Of a stretch of 64,000 nt of DNA, positions 7,431 through 16,335 are shown one piece after another. The position numbers were made by a program, and so were the translations under genes. Each line of letters opens with the position of its first letter. Positions within the stretch are counted from its first letter, which is position 1. The notes beneath the pieces are model-generated. The model did not search any database. It had not been told where the DNA came from and saw only the letters and a list, made by a program, of their open reading frames with translations. Source of the DNA: UBA6898 sp964463135. Lineage in GTDB: Bacteria; Nitrospirota; Thermodesulfovibrionia; Thermodesulfovibrionales; UBA6898. Location: assembly GCA_964463135.1 (NCBI GenBank), contig CAYXBA010000006.1, positions 62,001 through 126,000 on the forward strand, read 5' to 3'.

Positions 7431-8492
7431 ATGACGTTTAACGAGGCGATCAGGACAGGGTTCCATATTATCAACAGGCGGATGCAGCTTGTCGGCGTGC
7501 AGGCAGTGCTGATGATCATTAACTGCGTCAGCTTCTTTGTTGTCGTTGGTATTCCGCTCGGCATTGCCTTTGTGATTTTCGGCCTTGATCTGACCGGTCT
7601 TACCCAGGCAAAAGACATCTTCAATATGTTCTCGAGTCCTTCTGAATTCATTGCAAAATATCTCTGGCTGGTGCTGATGGTGGTGACCAGCATCCTGCTC
7701 TATTTTCTGTTCGTCACGACGCTCGGTCTCTATGTGTTCAGCGGATCAGCAGGTATTGTCGGCAGGAGTGTCCTTGAACCGTCAGCACCGTTCAGCATGA
7801 AGAGATTTTTCTCCGAGGCCAGACAGTTCTTCTTTCCGCTTCTCTGGTACACCTGCCTCATAGGCCTTATTTTTCTCGCTATTGCCTTTCTGCTCGGGCT
7901 TTTCGGCGGGGGCATTGCAGCTGTCGTATCTGCGGCAAGGAGTCAGGATTCAACGCTTGCGCTCTTTCTCGGCATCTTTTTCTCGCTGGTGCTTGCGCTG
8001 GCAGCGCTCAGCCTTCTCCTTGCCATCCTCGCCGTGACGGTCTACGGCATTGCCGTACTCTTTTTCAAGCGCGAAGGTTCATGGCAGGCTGTTAAGGACG
8101 CCTGCTCTTTTCTCTGGAACCATCAGCCTGCCTTCTGGCTCTATACGCTGTTGTTCCTTGGGTACATTGTTGTAAGTTTTTTTGCGATGCTGATCAGTTA
8201 TCCCTTTCACCTGATCCCGATCATCGGCACGATCGTCTCCTTCCCGCTTCAGCTTATTTCTTATATGGTGCAGGGCTATCTTGGCCTTGTTGTGCTTGGC
8301 GTTGTCTTTACCTATTACTATGAGCTCGAGATAAAGAAACCGGAGATCGTTACGGTTGAACCGCTGACTGACAGGACCGCTGATACGACAGCTACAGACG
8401 AAGGTTCCACGACTCCTGAAGATACTTCTGCTGCTCAAGCTCCTCAGCAAGCTGATGCTCAGCCTGGTCAGGATGAGAAGTTAGAAAACTGA
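7431..8492 (+). CDS. Polytopic membrane protein, unknown function
   Basis: A 353-residue protein with about six strongly hydrophobic segments (near residues 22-50, 78-105, 135-165, 178-208, 235-258, 262-295). It resembles the general class of integral-membrane proteins with glycerophosphodiesterase-membrane-domain-like folds, but I cannot name a specific family. The C-terminal 50 residues are a hydrophilic, Thr/Asp/Gln-rich tail that should be cytoplasmic or disordered. That tail is encoded opposite the 3' end of the convergent lipM-like gene (101-base overlap). AGGAGAG precedes the ATG. Confidence 0.75.
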   Translation: MTFNEAIRTGFHIINRRMQLVGVQAVLMIINCVSFFVVVGIPLGIAFVIFGLDLTGLTQAKDIFNMFSSPSEFIAKYLWLVLMVVTSILLYFLFVTTLGLYVFSGSAGIVGRSVLEPSAPFSMKRFFSEARQFFFPLLWYTCLIGLIFLAIAFLLGLFGGGIAAVVSAARSQDSTLALFLGIFFSLVLALAALSLLLAILAVTVYGIAVLFFKREGSWQAVKDACSFLWNHQPAFWLYTLLFLGYIVVSFFAMLISYPFHLIPIIGTIVSFPLQLISYMVQGYLGLVVLGVVFTYYYELEIKKPEIVTVEPLTDRTADTTATDEGSTTPEDTSAAQAPQQADAQPGQDEKLEN

Positions 8493-9183
8493 TCCCGAAG
8501 ATCTCTTCAAAGGCCTGGCAAAGCGCGTTCCTGAAATCCTGATCATTGAAGTCCGGCACTATCCCTTTCAGGCCAGGCAGAGATATTTCTCCCGCTGAGG
8601 CCTTCCTGCCAAAGATACGAACGAGTTTTTCTTTATCAGACGTGTACGGTATCGACCCCTGCTGGAGAAGCCCGTCCTGCCACCGTTTCTGGGCAGAGCC
8701 GACGATCTTTTGGTTGCACAGGAGGATCTCGCCATAAGAGGATGACTCGAAACAGAGGGGATTTTTGGTCAGGACCCTGCCTCGTTCTCTCTCTGTTTTT
8801 GCTTTGACGTCAATGCCAGACTTGCGGAAGGCAAGATTGAAGGCACTGCCTATTTCCCGATAGCTTTGCATAAGACCTTCAGAAAAAAGCCCCTTGTCTG
8901 TGCGGACAGAGAAGCTGTACGTCAGCTCATCATCATGAAGGATCGCCCTTCCGCCGGTCGGCCTTCTGACGATCGGGATATTGTTCTGTCTGCAGTAATC
9001 GAGATCAAGATCTGATGTTCTCTGAAAACAGCCGATGCTGACGGAGGGTCTGTCCCAGCCATAGAACCGGAGAACCGGAGGGGATTTGCCATCTCTGACC
9101 GAGGCTGCAAGGGCCTCATCAAGTGCCATGTTGTAGGCCGCGCTGCCCGGCCCTGAATCGAGCAGCCGCCATTCATGAGACAT
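8392..9183 (-). CDS. Lipoate/octanoate protein ligase family (LipM-like octanoyltransferase)
   Basis: A 263-residue member of the BPL/LplA/LipB fold that attaches octanoyl or lipoyl groups to E2 or GcvH lysines. GWDRPSVSIGCFQ (residues 43-54), RRPTGGRAILHDDELTYS (about 73-90) and the lysine motif NQKIVGSAQKR (about 157-167) are visible. CFESSSYGEI (from Cys144) matches the place of the active-site cysteine of LipM octanoyltransferases, so octanoyl transfer is favoured over free-lipoate ligation. The final residues overlap the convergent membrane-protein gene. Confidence 0.8.
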   Translation of the reverse strand: MSHEWRLLDSGPGSAAYNMALDEALAASVRDGKSPPVLRFYGWDRPSVSIGCFQRTSDLDLDYCRQNNIPIVRRPTGGRAILHDDELTYSFSVRTDKGLFSEGLMQSYREIGSAFNLAFRKSGIDVKAKTERERGRVLTKNPLCFESSSYGEILLCNQKIVGSAQKRWQDGLLQQGSIPYTSDKEKLVRIFGRKASAGEISLPGLKGIVPDFNDQDFRNALCQAFEEIFGISFLTSHPDQAEHQLAEELEQQKYLQESWNLRL

Positions 9184-9210
9184 ATGGTTAAATTGCCCGG
9201 AAAGTAGCGG

Positions 9211-9399
9211 CTACTTCTTCTCCAGGATGATCCTGTGGCTGAGAAGAGAGACCTCTTTTATCTCTCCTTCAAAGATCTTCTGCTCGCCGAAAAGGTTCTT
9301 CATGAAGATCTTCCCGTTTTCCGGTTTCATGAGGTCGACATTTTCAAGGTAGAGTTCTTCCTTGCCGTCTTTATAGATATAGGCATTTGCTTCACACAT
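9211..9399 (-). CDS. cooT: CooT family nickel-binding protein
   Basis: A 62-residue protein that fits the CooT family (MCEA start, ENVDLMKPENGKIFMKNLFGE, VSLLSHRIILE end). In Rhodospirillum rubrum CooT, Cys2 is the nickel ligand of the dimer used in CO-dehydrogenase maturation. Cys2 is present here. Older annotations call the family 'RNA-binding', which is unsupported. Its start overlaps the end of the DUF3842 gene by eight bases. No CO dehydrogenase lies in this window, so the nickel client is unknown. Confidence 0.82.
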   Translation of the reverse strand: MCEANAYIYKDGKEELYLENVDLMKPENGKIFMKNLFGEQKIFEGEIKEVSLLSHRIILEKK

Positions 9400-9808
9400 G
9401 GCCGCTCTCCTTTATCTGTGAGATTACATGTTCAATGAGATGGGGCAGAGGTTCCCGGTCGCCGCCGGCTATCTCGACCCCTTCCTGGTTCAGGGGAAGC
9501 AGGAGTTTGCGGGCAGGGGATGAGACGATGGCAGTTGCCATCCTGTCCGTCACCTCGCCCAGCATGGCGTTCGGGAACGCAATGCTCAGGGGGCCGATGA
9601 TCATGTCCACCTTGCCGGAGTTCCAGATGATGGCGTTCTCGCCGGTAGCACCCTTGTTCGCCCGTGATTTGATCATGGCTGTTGTTGCGGCAGCATTGGT
9701 GCCGAGCGCGATCACCTCGACCCGGTCCGAAAATTCCTCTTTCAGACGCTTCACCACAAGGCTTCCGATACCGCCTCCCTGACCGTCTATTACCGCTATT
9801 TTTAACAT
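9392..9808 (-). CDS. DUF3842 family protein
   Basis: A 138-residue protein starting MLKIAVIDGQGGGIG, a Rossmann-like glycine-rich loop at residues 8-15. It continues with VIALGTNAAATTAMIKS and a central WNSGKVDMIIGPLSIAFPNAM. It matches my recollection of DUF3842, a family of unknown function often next to cooT. The eight-base overlap with cooT supports a shared role, possibly in metal handling; that is inference. The last residues carry GDREPLPHLIEHVI. Confidence 0.75.
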   Translation of the reverse strand: MLKIAVIDGQGGGIGSLVVKRLKEEFSDRVEVIALGTNAAATTAMIKSRANKGATGENAIIWNSGKVDMIIGPLSIAFPNAMLGEVTDRMATAIVSSPARKLLLPLNQEGVEIAGGDREPLPHLIEHVISQIKESGHV

Positions 9809-9878
9809 GTTTTAAGTATAGAAAGATGGGTTGCGAAGAGTCAAAGATATATCTATGCTCTGGAGAGGGTTCCACATT

Positions 9879-10034
9879 TTATTTTTTTGCCGGTGCGTTC
9901 GACCATACCAGTAATGCGGTCAGGACAATTACCGTCAGCACCAGCCAGGCCCATTTGTATGGGACCCCATAGTGTGACGTGATCAGATACTGGATCACGA
10001 TAACATTTGCGATTGCGATCAGCTTTTTCCCCAT
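9879..10034 (-). CDS. 51-residue small membrane protein
   Basis: A short ORF starts at 10034 with a strong Shine-Dalgarno (GGAGGAGG) a few bases upstream. The product begins MGKKLIAIANVIVIQYLI and has a second hydrophobic stretch WAWLVLTVIVLTALLVW before a short NAPAKK tail, giving two predicted membrane segments separated by a tight loop with HYGVPYK. No family recognised. It lies upstream of DUF3842-cooT and may be co-transcribed with them. Confidence 0.6.
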   Translation of the reverse strand: MGKKLIAIANVIVIQYLITSHYGVPYKWAWLVLTVIVLTALLVWSNAPAKK

Positions 10035-10251
10035 CTTTCGATCCTCCTCCGGAGTTTCTTTGCTTTATTGGTATCATATATCACAGACCCGGGCAAATGC
10101 AGATTTTGCCGGATCGCCGGAATGCGGGCGACCAGGGTGAGGGCGCATCTTCTCACGTGCGTGCCGACTGCATCCGGACAGGCTCAGCAGTGCTGAAAGA
10201 TCCTGGGCCATTTCCGGGGCTCCTTTGTAGTGATATTTTCCCCTTTTGGGA

Positions 10252-10257
10252 TATAAT
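10252..10257 (+). promoter_or_regulatory. -10 element upstream of trpB
   Basis: A perfect TATAAT lies 58 bases before the trpB start. No convincing -35 is present at 17 bases (TGATAT is at 15, TTGTAG at 21). No leader peptide with tandem Trp codons or attenuator hairpin was seen in the roughly 50-base leader. Confidence 0.4.
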
Positions 10258-10314
10258 AAACGGGTTTTTAAAGAAGCCTGCATTTACTTTTTCCTTAATG
10301 CTCAAGAGGGGGGA

Positions 10315-11511
10315 TTGGCTATCAAAAAATTACCGGACAAAAAGGGCTATTTTGGCGCGTATGGCGGAAGGTTCGTGCCGGAGACCCTTATGCCTGCGCT
10401 GCAGGAACTCGAAGCTGCGTATGCTGCCTCTAAAAAGGACCGTGCGTTTCACGATGAGCTTCGGCTGCTCCAGCAGACCTATATCGGAAGGCCAACCCCG
10501 CTTTACTACGCAAAAAGACTGACCGCTGATCTTGGCGGTGCAAAGATATATCTCAAACGTGAGGACCTTGCCCATACCGGCGCCCATAAGATCAATAACG
10601 CAATCGGCCAGGCCCTGCTCGCAAAAAAGATGGGCAAACAGAGGCTGATCGCAGAGACCGGCGCAGGACAGCATGGCGTTGCCACGGCGACAGGCGCGGC
10701 GCTGGTCGGGCTTGCCTGTGAGATCTATATGGGTTCCGAGGACGTTGCGCGCCAATCCCTGAATGTCTTCAGGATGAAACTCCTTGGTGCCACGGTGCAT
10801 GAGGTGACGCTCGGTTCAAAGACCCTGAAGGACGCGATCAACGAAGGATTGAGAGACTGGACCACGAATGTCAGGACAACGCATTATGTGATGGGCACGG
10901 TCTTCGGCCCCCATCCCTTTCCGGTGATGGTGAGGGATTTCCAGTCTGTAATCGGCAGGGAAGCGAAGAAACAGATACAGGATGCTGAGGGCAGACTTCC
11001 TGATTATCTCATTGCCTGTGTTGGCGGCGGCAGCAATGCCATGGGCCTGTTCCATGCGTTCATTGATGATACGGTGAAGATGATCGGCGTGGAAGCGGGC
11101 GGCAGGGGCATTGCCCTGGGTGAGCATGCAGCGCGTTTTGCCGGAGGTTCGATCGGCGTGCTTCAGGGCACGAAGAGTTATCTGCTCCAGGATGATGACG
11201 GCAATGTGCTCGGCACGCACTCTGTTTCAGCAGGTCTTGACTATGCCGCTGTCGGGCCGGAGCATGCGTTCCTGAAAGACTCGGGCAGGGTCCAGTATGC
11301 GTACGCAACGGACGATGAGGCGCTTGCCGCCTTTGACAGGCTTTCCAGGACCGAAGGTATTATTCCCGCGCTTGAGTCCTCTCATGCCCTTGCAGAGGCG
11401 ATGATGCTTGCACCGAAGCTCTCGAAGGACGAGATCATTGTCGTGAACCTTTCCGGCAGGGGCGACAAGGATGTGCAGCATGTGGCGCGCATCAAGGGTG
11501 TGCAGATATGA
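10315..11511 (+). CDS. trpB: Tryptophan synthase beta subunit
   Basis: TrpB condenses indole and serine to tryptophan using PLP. The 398-residue reading starts at TTG 10315, preceded by GAGGGGGGA, and gives the usual N-terminus with GYFGAYGGRFVPETLMPAL. An upstream ATG at 10246 would add an unlikely extension. KREDLAHTGAHKINNAIGQ contains the PLP lysine (His-Lys, about residue 86); ETGAGQHGVATA, CVGGGSNAMGLF and the C-terminal NLSGRGDKD are intact. It is the TrpB1 type that pairs with TrpA. The stop overlaps the trpA start (ATGA). Confidence 0.97.
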   Translation: MAIKKLPDKKGYFGAYGGRFVPETLMPALQELEAAYAASKKDRAFHDELRLLQQTYIGRPTPLYYAKRLTADLGGAKIYLKREDLAHTGAHKINNAIGQALLAKKMGKQRLIAETGAGQHGVATATGAALVGLACEIYMGSEDVARQSLNVFRMKLLGATVHEVTLGSKTLKDAINEGLRDWTTNVRTTHYVMGTVFGPHPFPVMVRDFQSVIGREAKKQIQDAEGRLPDYLIACVGGGSNAMGLFHAFIDDTVKMIGVEAGGRGIALGEHAARFAGGSIGVLQGTKSYLLQDDDGNVLGTHSVSAGLDYAAVGPEHAFLKDSGRVQYAYATDDEALAAFDRLSRTEGIIPALESSHALAEAMMLAPKLSKDEIIVVNLSGRGDKDVQHVARIKGVQI

Positions 11512-12287
11512 GATCCCGCATCAGCAGTAAATTCCGTTCTCTGAAGGAACAGAACAGGAAGGCCTTTATTGCGTACATCATGGCAGGGGACCCGAACATC
11601 AGCAGGACCAGGGAGATGGTCCGGATCCTTGAGGACTGCGGTGTTGATATCATCGAACTCGGTGTGCCCTTCTCTGATCCGCTGGCAGACGGGCCGACCA
11701 TACAGGCCGCTGCGCAGAGGGCGCTTGAGGACGGCACGACGATGCATACGGTGATAGCCCTTGTCGCTGATCTGCGGAAGACGACCCGGATCCCGATCAT
11801 CCTGATGACCTACTACAACCCTATCTTCAAATATGGCGAGAAAAAGTTTGTCGAGGATGCATGCGCTGCAGGGGTTGACGGCATCATCGTCCCCGACCTT
11901 CCTCCTGATGAAGCAGCGGGCATGCTGAAGCTCACAAAGAAGAGACCCTTTGACGTGATCTTTCTCCTTGCCCCTACCTCTACAGAGGACCGCATACAAA
12001 AAGTCGGCAAGAGATCAACGGGTTTCATCTACTATGTATCGATCACCGGGATCACCGGCTCGAAGCTTGCTCTTGATCCCGCGATCGAGGCCCACATGAA
12101 CCGCATCAGGTCTGTCAGCGATACGCCTATTGCGGTCGGCTTCGGCATTGCAACGCCTGAGGAGGCCTCTGTGGTTGCCCGGTTTGCGGACGGCGTGATC
12201 GTCGGCAGTGCGATCGTCAAGAAGATCAATGAGCCCGACGAAGATATAAAGACATATCTGCGTTCCCTGCGGGAAGCGATCAGATGA
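11508..12287 (+). CDS. trpA: Tryptophan synthase alpha subunit
   Basis: TrpA, 259 residues, splits indole-3-glycerol phosphate to indole and glyceraldehyde-3-phosphate and passes indole to TrpB. The catalytic Glu sits in DIIELGVPFSDPLADGP (about residues 47-63), whose later Asp is the second catalytic residue. YNPIFKYG, VPDLPPDEA and SITGITG follow. It overlaps trpB and the downstream HD-GYP gene by four bases each, so all three are translationally coupled. Confidence 0.97.
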   Translation: MRSRISSKFRSLKEQNRKAFIAYIMAGDPNISRTREMVRILEDCGVDIIELGVPFSDPLADGPTIQAAAQRALEDGTTMHTVIALVADLRKTTRIPIILMTYYNPIFKYGEKKFVEDACAAGVDGIIVPDLPPDEAAGMLKLTKKRPFDVIFLLAPTSTEDRIQKVGKRSTGFIYYVSITGITGSKLALDPAIEAHMNRIRSVSDTPIAVGFGIATPEEASVVARFADGVIVGSAIVKKINEPDEDIKTYLRSLREAIR

Positions 12288-13378
12288 TCAATCTGCTCGA
12301 GAGAAAACTCCGGCAGGCAAAGGCACTCATGGAACTTTCCGTTCTCGTGAATTCCACCCTCGATACGCGCGAGATCAGAAAGCGGGCGATCGAAGCGGCC
12401 ACCTGCCTTGTGAATGCAGAGACCGGCAGTCTGCTTCTCGTTGACCGGGAAACCGGCGAACTGTTCTTTGAAGTGGCGCTCGGCGAGAAGGGAACTGCAC
12501 TGAAGGAGATCCGTCTGGCAAAGGGTCAGGGCATTGCAGGATGGGTCGCCGAAACAGGCGAGAGCGTGATCGTTCATGATGTTGCGTCAGACCCCAGGTT
12601 TTTTGGCGGTGCTGATGTGAAGAGTACATTCCGGACAAAGAATATGATCTGTGTGCCGGTCAAGACCAAGGAAAATATCCTGGGTGTCCTCCAGGCGATC
12701 AACAAGAACGAAGGATCATTTGACGACGAGGACCGGGAAGGCCTGTCGGCCCTTGCAAACCAGGTTGCCATTGCGATCGAGAATGCGAACCTGTATGAGG
12801 AGCTCAGGGACACCTTCTACGAAACATCACAGGCTCTTGCAGAAACGATCGAAAAGCGCGACCCGTATACCGGCGGACATACGCAGCGGGTAATGCATTA
12901 CAGCGTAGGGATCGGCAGGGCAATGGGCCTTCCACATAAGGAGATGGAGCGGCTGAAGCTTGCCGCCATCCTGCACGATATCGGCAAGATCGGGATCCCG
13001 GATACCATCCTGCTCAAGAATGACCGGCTCGATGCCGAGGAGACCAGCAAGATGAACCAGCATACAGCGTACGGCTCCGAGATCCTCGGCAACGTGAAGA
13101 AGCTGCGCGATATCATCCCCGGGGTGAGGGGGCATCATGAGAAATATGACGGCACCGGTTATCCTGATCACCTGAAAGGTACTGACATTGACCCGATTGC
13201 CCGGATCATTGCGGTCGCTGATACCTATGACGCCATGACCACGGACAGGCCGTACCGCAAAGCGCTCAGCATGCAGATCGCGATCGACGAGCTGAAGAAA
13301 TGTTCAGGAAGGCAGTTCGACGGAGACGTGGTGGAACATTTTGTCCGGGTGCTACCGGAAATCGGAGAAGGCCTGTGA
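12284..13378 (+). CDS. GAF-HD-GYP domain protein, predicted cyclic-di-GMP phosphodiesterase
   Basis: A 364-residue soluble signalling protein. A GAF sensor domain occupies about residues 10-170, followed by an HD-GYP domain from about 185. HDIGKIGIPD (231-240) supplies the metal ligands and GHHEKYDGTGYPD (283-295) contains the GYP motif, both complete, so hydrolysis of cyclic-di-GMP is predicted. The GAF ligand is unknown. It is embedded between trpA (ATGA overlap) and a metallo-beta-lactamase fold gene (GTGA overlap), an unexpected place for a second-messenger enzyme. Confidence 0.9.
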   Translation: MINLLERKLRQAKALMELSVLVNSTLDTREIRKRAIEAATCLVNAETGSLLLVDRETGELFFEVALGEKGTALKEIRLAKGQGIAGWVAETGESVIVHDVASDPRFFGGADVKSTFRTKNMICVPVKTKENILGVLQAINKNEGSFDDEDREGLSALANQVAIAIENANLYEELRDTFYETSQALAETIEKRDPYTGGHTQRVMHYSVGIGRAMGLPHKEMERLKLAAILHDIGKIGIPDTILLKNDRLDAEETSKMNQHTAYGSEILGNVKKLRDIIPGVRGHHEKYDGTGYPDHLKGTDIDPIARIIAVADTYDAMTTDRPYRKALSMQIAIDELKKCSGRQFDGDVVEHFVRVLPEIGEGL

Positions 13379-14145
13379 ACGTAAAGGTATTGGGAAGCTC
13401 GGGAGCAGAGCTGCCCGGATATAATTCTCCTGCCTTTCTTGTTGACGGCAAGGTGCTGCTTGATGCCGGGACCATAGGGACCTCTCTCGGCGAGTCGAAA
13501 CAGTGGGCGCTCAGACATATCCTGATCACGCATGCCCATCTCGACCATATCAAGGCAATCCCGTTCCTCGCAGACAATATTGTCATCACCCGGAGGAAGC
13601 ACAGCGTGACCGTGTACGGCACGAAAGAGACGCTCAAGGTCCTGCGCGAAAATCTGTTAAATGACAAGCTCTGGCCGGACTTTACCAAGATATCAGCGTC
13701 GCTTGATCCTGTGCTCAAGCTGAAGACCATCGTGCCCGGAAGGTCTTTTGCGGTGAATGGCTATTCAGCGACCGCATATCCTGTCAGCCATACGGTCCCG
13801 GCAGTCGGCTATGTGATCAGAGACCGGCTGGGCAGGACGCTCCTGTATACCGGGGATACCGGCCCTACGCAGAAGATATGGACTGCAGCAGTGCATAGCC
13901 ATGTTATGATCATCGAAGTGTCGTTTCCGAACCGTATGGAGGACCTGGCACGCAAGACCGGCCACCTCACACCGAACCTTCTCGGCAGCGAGATCGACAA
14001 GATGAAGCACCGGCCGCGAAAGATCCTGATCACGCATATTAAGCCCCAGTACATGGCAGAGATAAGTCGGGAGCTTCGTGATACGAAGAAAAAAAAGCAG
14101 ATAGCGATAGAGATGATCAAAGATGGCAAGTCATATAGGGTATAA
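13375..14145 (+). CDS. Metallo-beta-lactamase fold hydrolase, class II cyclic-nucleotide PDE-like
   Basis: The 256-residue protein starts at GTG 13375, overlapping the HD-GYP stop. ILITHAHLDHIKAIPFLADN (about residues 48-67) holds the HxHxDH zinc site. A YPVSHTVPAVGY stretch, LLYTGDTGPT and a late ILITHIKP supply the other ligands. The layout resembles class II 3',5'-cyclic-nucleotide phosphodiesterases (CpdP type), so cAMP or cGMP hydrolysis is a reasonable guess, but other phosphodiester substrates are possible. A TATAAT at 14141-14146 overlaps its stop and might help transcribe accD. Confidence 0.78.
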   Translation: MNVKVLGSSGAELPGYNSPAFLVDGKVLLDAGTIGTSLGESKQWALRHILITHAHLDHIKAIPFLADNIVITRRKHSVTVYGTKETLKVLRENLLNDKLWPDFTKISASLDPVLKLKTIVPGRSFAVNGYSATAYPVSHTVPAVGYVIRDRLGRTLLYTGDTGPTQKIWTAAVHSHVMIIEVSFPNRMEDLARKTGHLTPNLLGSEIDKMKHRPRKILITHIKPQYMAEISRELRDTKKKKQIAIEMIKDGKSYRV

Positions 14146-14197
14146 TATCTACCGCATCACAGAATGCCGGGCAGCATAAAGAAGGAATGCAGAACGA

Positions 14198-15034
14198 ATG
14201 GCATGGTTTAAGAAAAGCAAGGAAGCACTAAAGCCGGAGAAGAAGATCAAGATCCCTGAGGGGCTGTGGGTGAAATGCGACAGCTGCAGGGAGATCATCT
14301 ATAAGAAGGAAATAGACAAGAACCTCAGGATCTGCCCAAAGTGCAATTATCATTTCAGGATCAGTGCAAAGGATCGCATCCAGCTCCTGGTCGACGAGGG
14401 CAGCTTCACGGAGATCGATACCGGTCTGTCCTCCCGGGACCCGCTGAGCTTCAGGGACAAGATCTCGTATAAGGATCGTCTTGCGGAGAACAGAAAGAAG
14501 AGCGAACTCGAAGAGGCCGCCATATCAGGAGAGGCGACCATCGAGGGCATCCCGGTGGTCCTCGTGATGATGGACTTCTCGTTCATGGGAGGCAGCATGG
14601 GCTCGGTTGTGGGGGAGAAGGTCGTGCGTGCGGCAGAGGCCGCCCTTGAAGCGAAGAAGTCGCTGATCACGGTGGCATCCTCGGGCGGCGCGCGCATGCA
14701 GGAAGGCATCTTCTCTCTCATGCAGATGGCCAGGGTGTCTGCGGCCATTGCCCGGCTGAATGACAATGGCTGTCTTTATATATCGGTCCTGGCTGACCCG
14801 ACCTTTGGCGGCGTCACGGCGAGTTTTGCAATGCTGGGAGATGTTATCATAGCGGAGCCGAGGAGCCTGATAGGATTCGCGGGTCCGCGGGTGATCGAAC
14901 AGACGATCAAGCAGCAGCTGCCGGATGATTTTCAGAGGGCAGAGTTCCTGCTGGACCACGGCATGATAGACATGGTGGTTGACCGGAAGGACCTGAAAAA
15001 GACGATCGGCCAGATCATAGGAATTCTCGCATGA
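14198..15034 (+). CDS. accD: Acetyl-CoA carboxylase carboxyltransferase beta subunit
   Basis: AccD, 278 residues, forms the carboxyltransferase with AccA (encoded at 23.7 kb) to make malonyl-CoA. The N-terminal zinc ribbon has Cys27, Cys30, Cys46 and Cys49. The crotonase-like core shows MDFSFMGGSMGSVVGEK, SSGGARMQEGIFSLMQMA and PTFGGVTASFAMLGD. ATG 14198 is preceded by AAGGAATG at a slightly long spacing. It is coupled to folC by a four-base overlap. Confidence 0.97.
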   Translation: MAWFKKSKEALKPEKKIKIPEGLWVKCDSCREIIYKKEIDKNLRICPKCNYHFRISAKDRIQLLVDEGSFTEIDTGLSSRDPLSFRDKISYKDRLAENRKKSELEEAAISGEATIEGIPVVLVMMDFSFMGGSMGSVVGEKVVRAAEAALEAKKSLITVASSGGARMQEGIFSLMQMARVSAAIARLNDNGCLYISVLADPTFGGVTASFAMLGDVIIAEPRSLIGFAGPRVIEQTIKQQLPDDFQRAEFLLDHGMIDMVVDRKDLKKTIGQIIGILA

Positions 15035-16335
15035 GCTACGAAGAGACCATAGCATATCTTTACCGTCTGCAGAAATACGGCATGAAGTTCGGTCTGGATA
15101 ATACCAGAAAGCTTCTGTCTGCGCTCGGAAATCCGCAGGATTCGTTCCGCTCGGTCCATGTGGCAGGAACGAACGGCAAAGGCTCGACGTCGGCGATGAT
15201 CGAGGCGATGGTAAGGACCGCGGGGGTTACGACCGGACTTTTTACCTCGCCGCACCTGGTCAGCTTTACCGAGAGGATCCGGGTGAACGGCAGAGAGATA
15301 TCAGAGGCTGAAGTGGTGAGACTTGCCGATGAGGTGCGGACGGCTGCTATAAATATCCCGGATTTTCTGCCGACATTTTTTGAGGTGACGACTGCGATGG
15401 CGTTCCTGCATTTCAGGCGCATGCAGGTTGCATGGGCAGTCGTTGAAGTGGGCATGGGCGGCAGCCTTGATGCAACCAACATTCTCAAGCCCGAGGTGTC
15501 GGTGATCACTGCCATCGATATTGATCATAGCGATTTTTTGGGCTCTACGCTCAGGGCGATCGCAGGAGAAAAAGCCGGTATCATCAAACAGGGTGTGCCG
15601 GTGATCACGGCTTCGCAGCATCCTGATGCTGCCGAAGTGCTCGAAAGCAGGGCAGCGGAGTGTGGTTCAGCGCTGTTCGCATACGGAAAGGATTTCTCTG
15701 CGGATATAACTGCCAGCGAGCTGGTCCGCATCAGGATCGATTACCGCGGCGATAAAGAATACCACGGTCTTGTGCTGCAGCTTGCCGGAAGACATCAGGC
15801 GCTGAATGCCGCATTAGCCGTACGGACAATAGAAGAGATCATGAAAAAATATCCGGAGATGAGCTGCGATATTGGTCAGGGGCTGCAGGCGGCCCGCTGG
15901 CCGGGAAGACTTGAGTTTGTGAAAGACCAGCCGCCGCTGCTCATAGATGGCGCTCATAATCCCCAGGCCGCTGCAGTGCTTGCCGATTTTCTCAGGAAAG
16001 CACTCGGTTTGTACCGCAGGATCATTCTGGTCATGGGCATCATGAACGACAAGGACCGGGAAGGCATCATGAAACCGCTGCTTCCTCTTGCCGCAGAGAT
16101 CATCTTCACCGCTCCCGCATACGGCAGGGCTGCCTCCCCGGAAACGCTCGCTGCCGAAGCCCGCGGACTCGGGTACCTTGCCGGGACTGCATTGACAGTC
16201 CCCGATGCGCTGAATATGGCAGAGCGGTTGTATACGCAGGGTGACCTGATCGTTGTGACCGGTTCGTTCTACACGATCGGCGAAGTGAAAGAAGCGCTTG
16301 GCCAAAAAGGCGTGCTTGCGAGGCTGAGAGAATGA
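15031..16335 (+). CDS. folC: Folylpolyglutamate synthase / dihydrofolate synthase
   Basis: The 434-residue Mur-ligase-family enzyme adds glutamate to dihydropteroate or folates. HVAGTNGKGSTSAMIEA (about residues 43-59) is the P-loop, followed by TGLFTSPHLVSFTERIRVNG, VEVGMGGSLDATN and ITAIDIDHSDFLG. The C-terminal domain contains DGAHNPQAA. accD-folC adjacency is common in proteobacteria and related groups. It overlaps both neighbours by four bases. Confidence 0.95.
   Translation: MSYEETIAYLYRLQKYGMKFGLDNTRKLLSALGNPQDSFRSVHVAGTNGKGSTSAMIEAMVRTAGVTTGLFTSPHLVSFTERIRVNGREISEAEVVRLADEVRTAAINIPDFLPTFFEVTTAMAFLHFRRMQVAWAVVEVGMGGSLDATNILKPEVSVITAIDIDHSDFLGSTLRAIAGEKAGIIKQGVPVITASQHPDAAEVLESRAAECGSALFAYGKDFSADITASELVRIRIDYRGDKEYHGLVLQLAGRHQALNAALAVRTIEEIMKKYPEMSCDIGQGLQAARWPGRLEFVKDQPPLLIDGAHNPQAAAVLADFLRKALGLYRRIILVMGIMNDKDREGIMKPLLPLAAEIIFTAPAYGRAASPETLAAEARGLGYLAGTALTVPDALNMAERLYTQGDLIVVTGSFYTIGEVKEALGQKGVLARLRE

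Noticed and set aside
10074..10211. 45-codon minus-strand ORF with AGGAG upstream, between the small membrane protein and trpB
   Set aside because: Composition is irregular, no homology is recognised and it lies in a spacer; a chance ORF is more likely.
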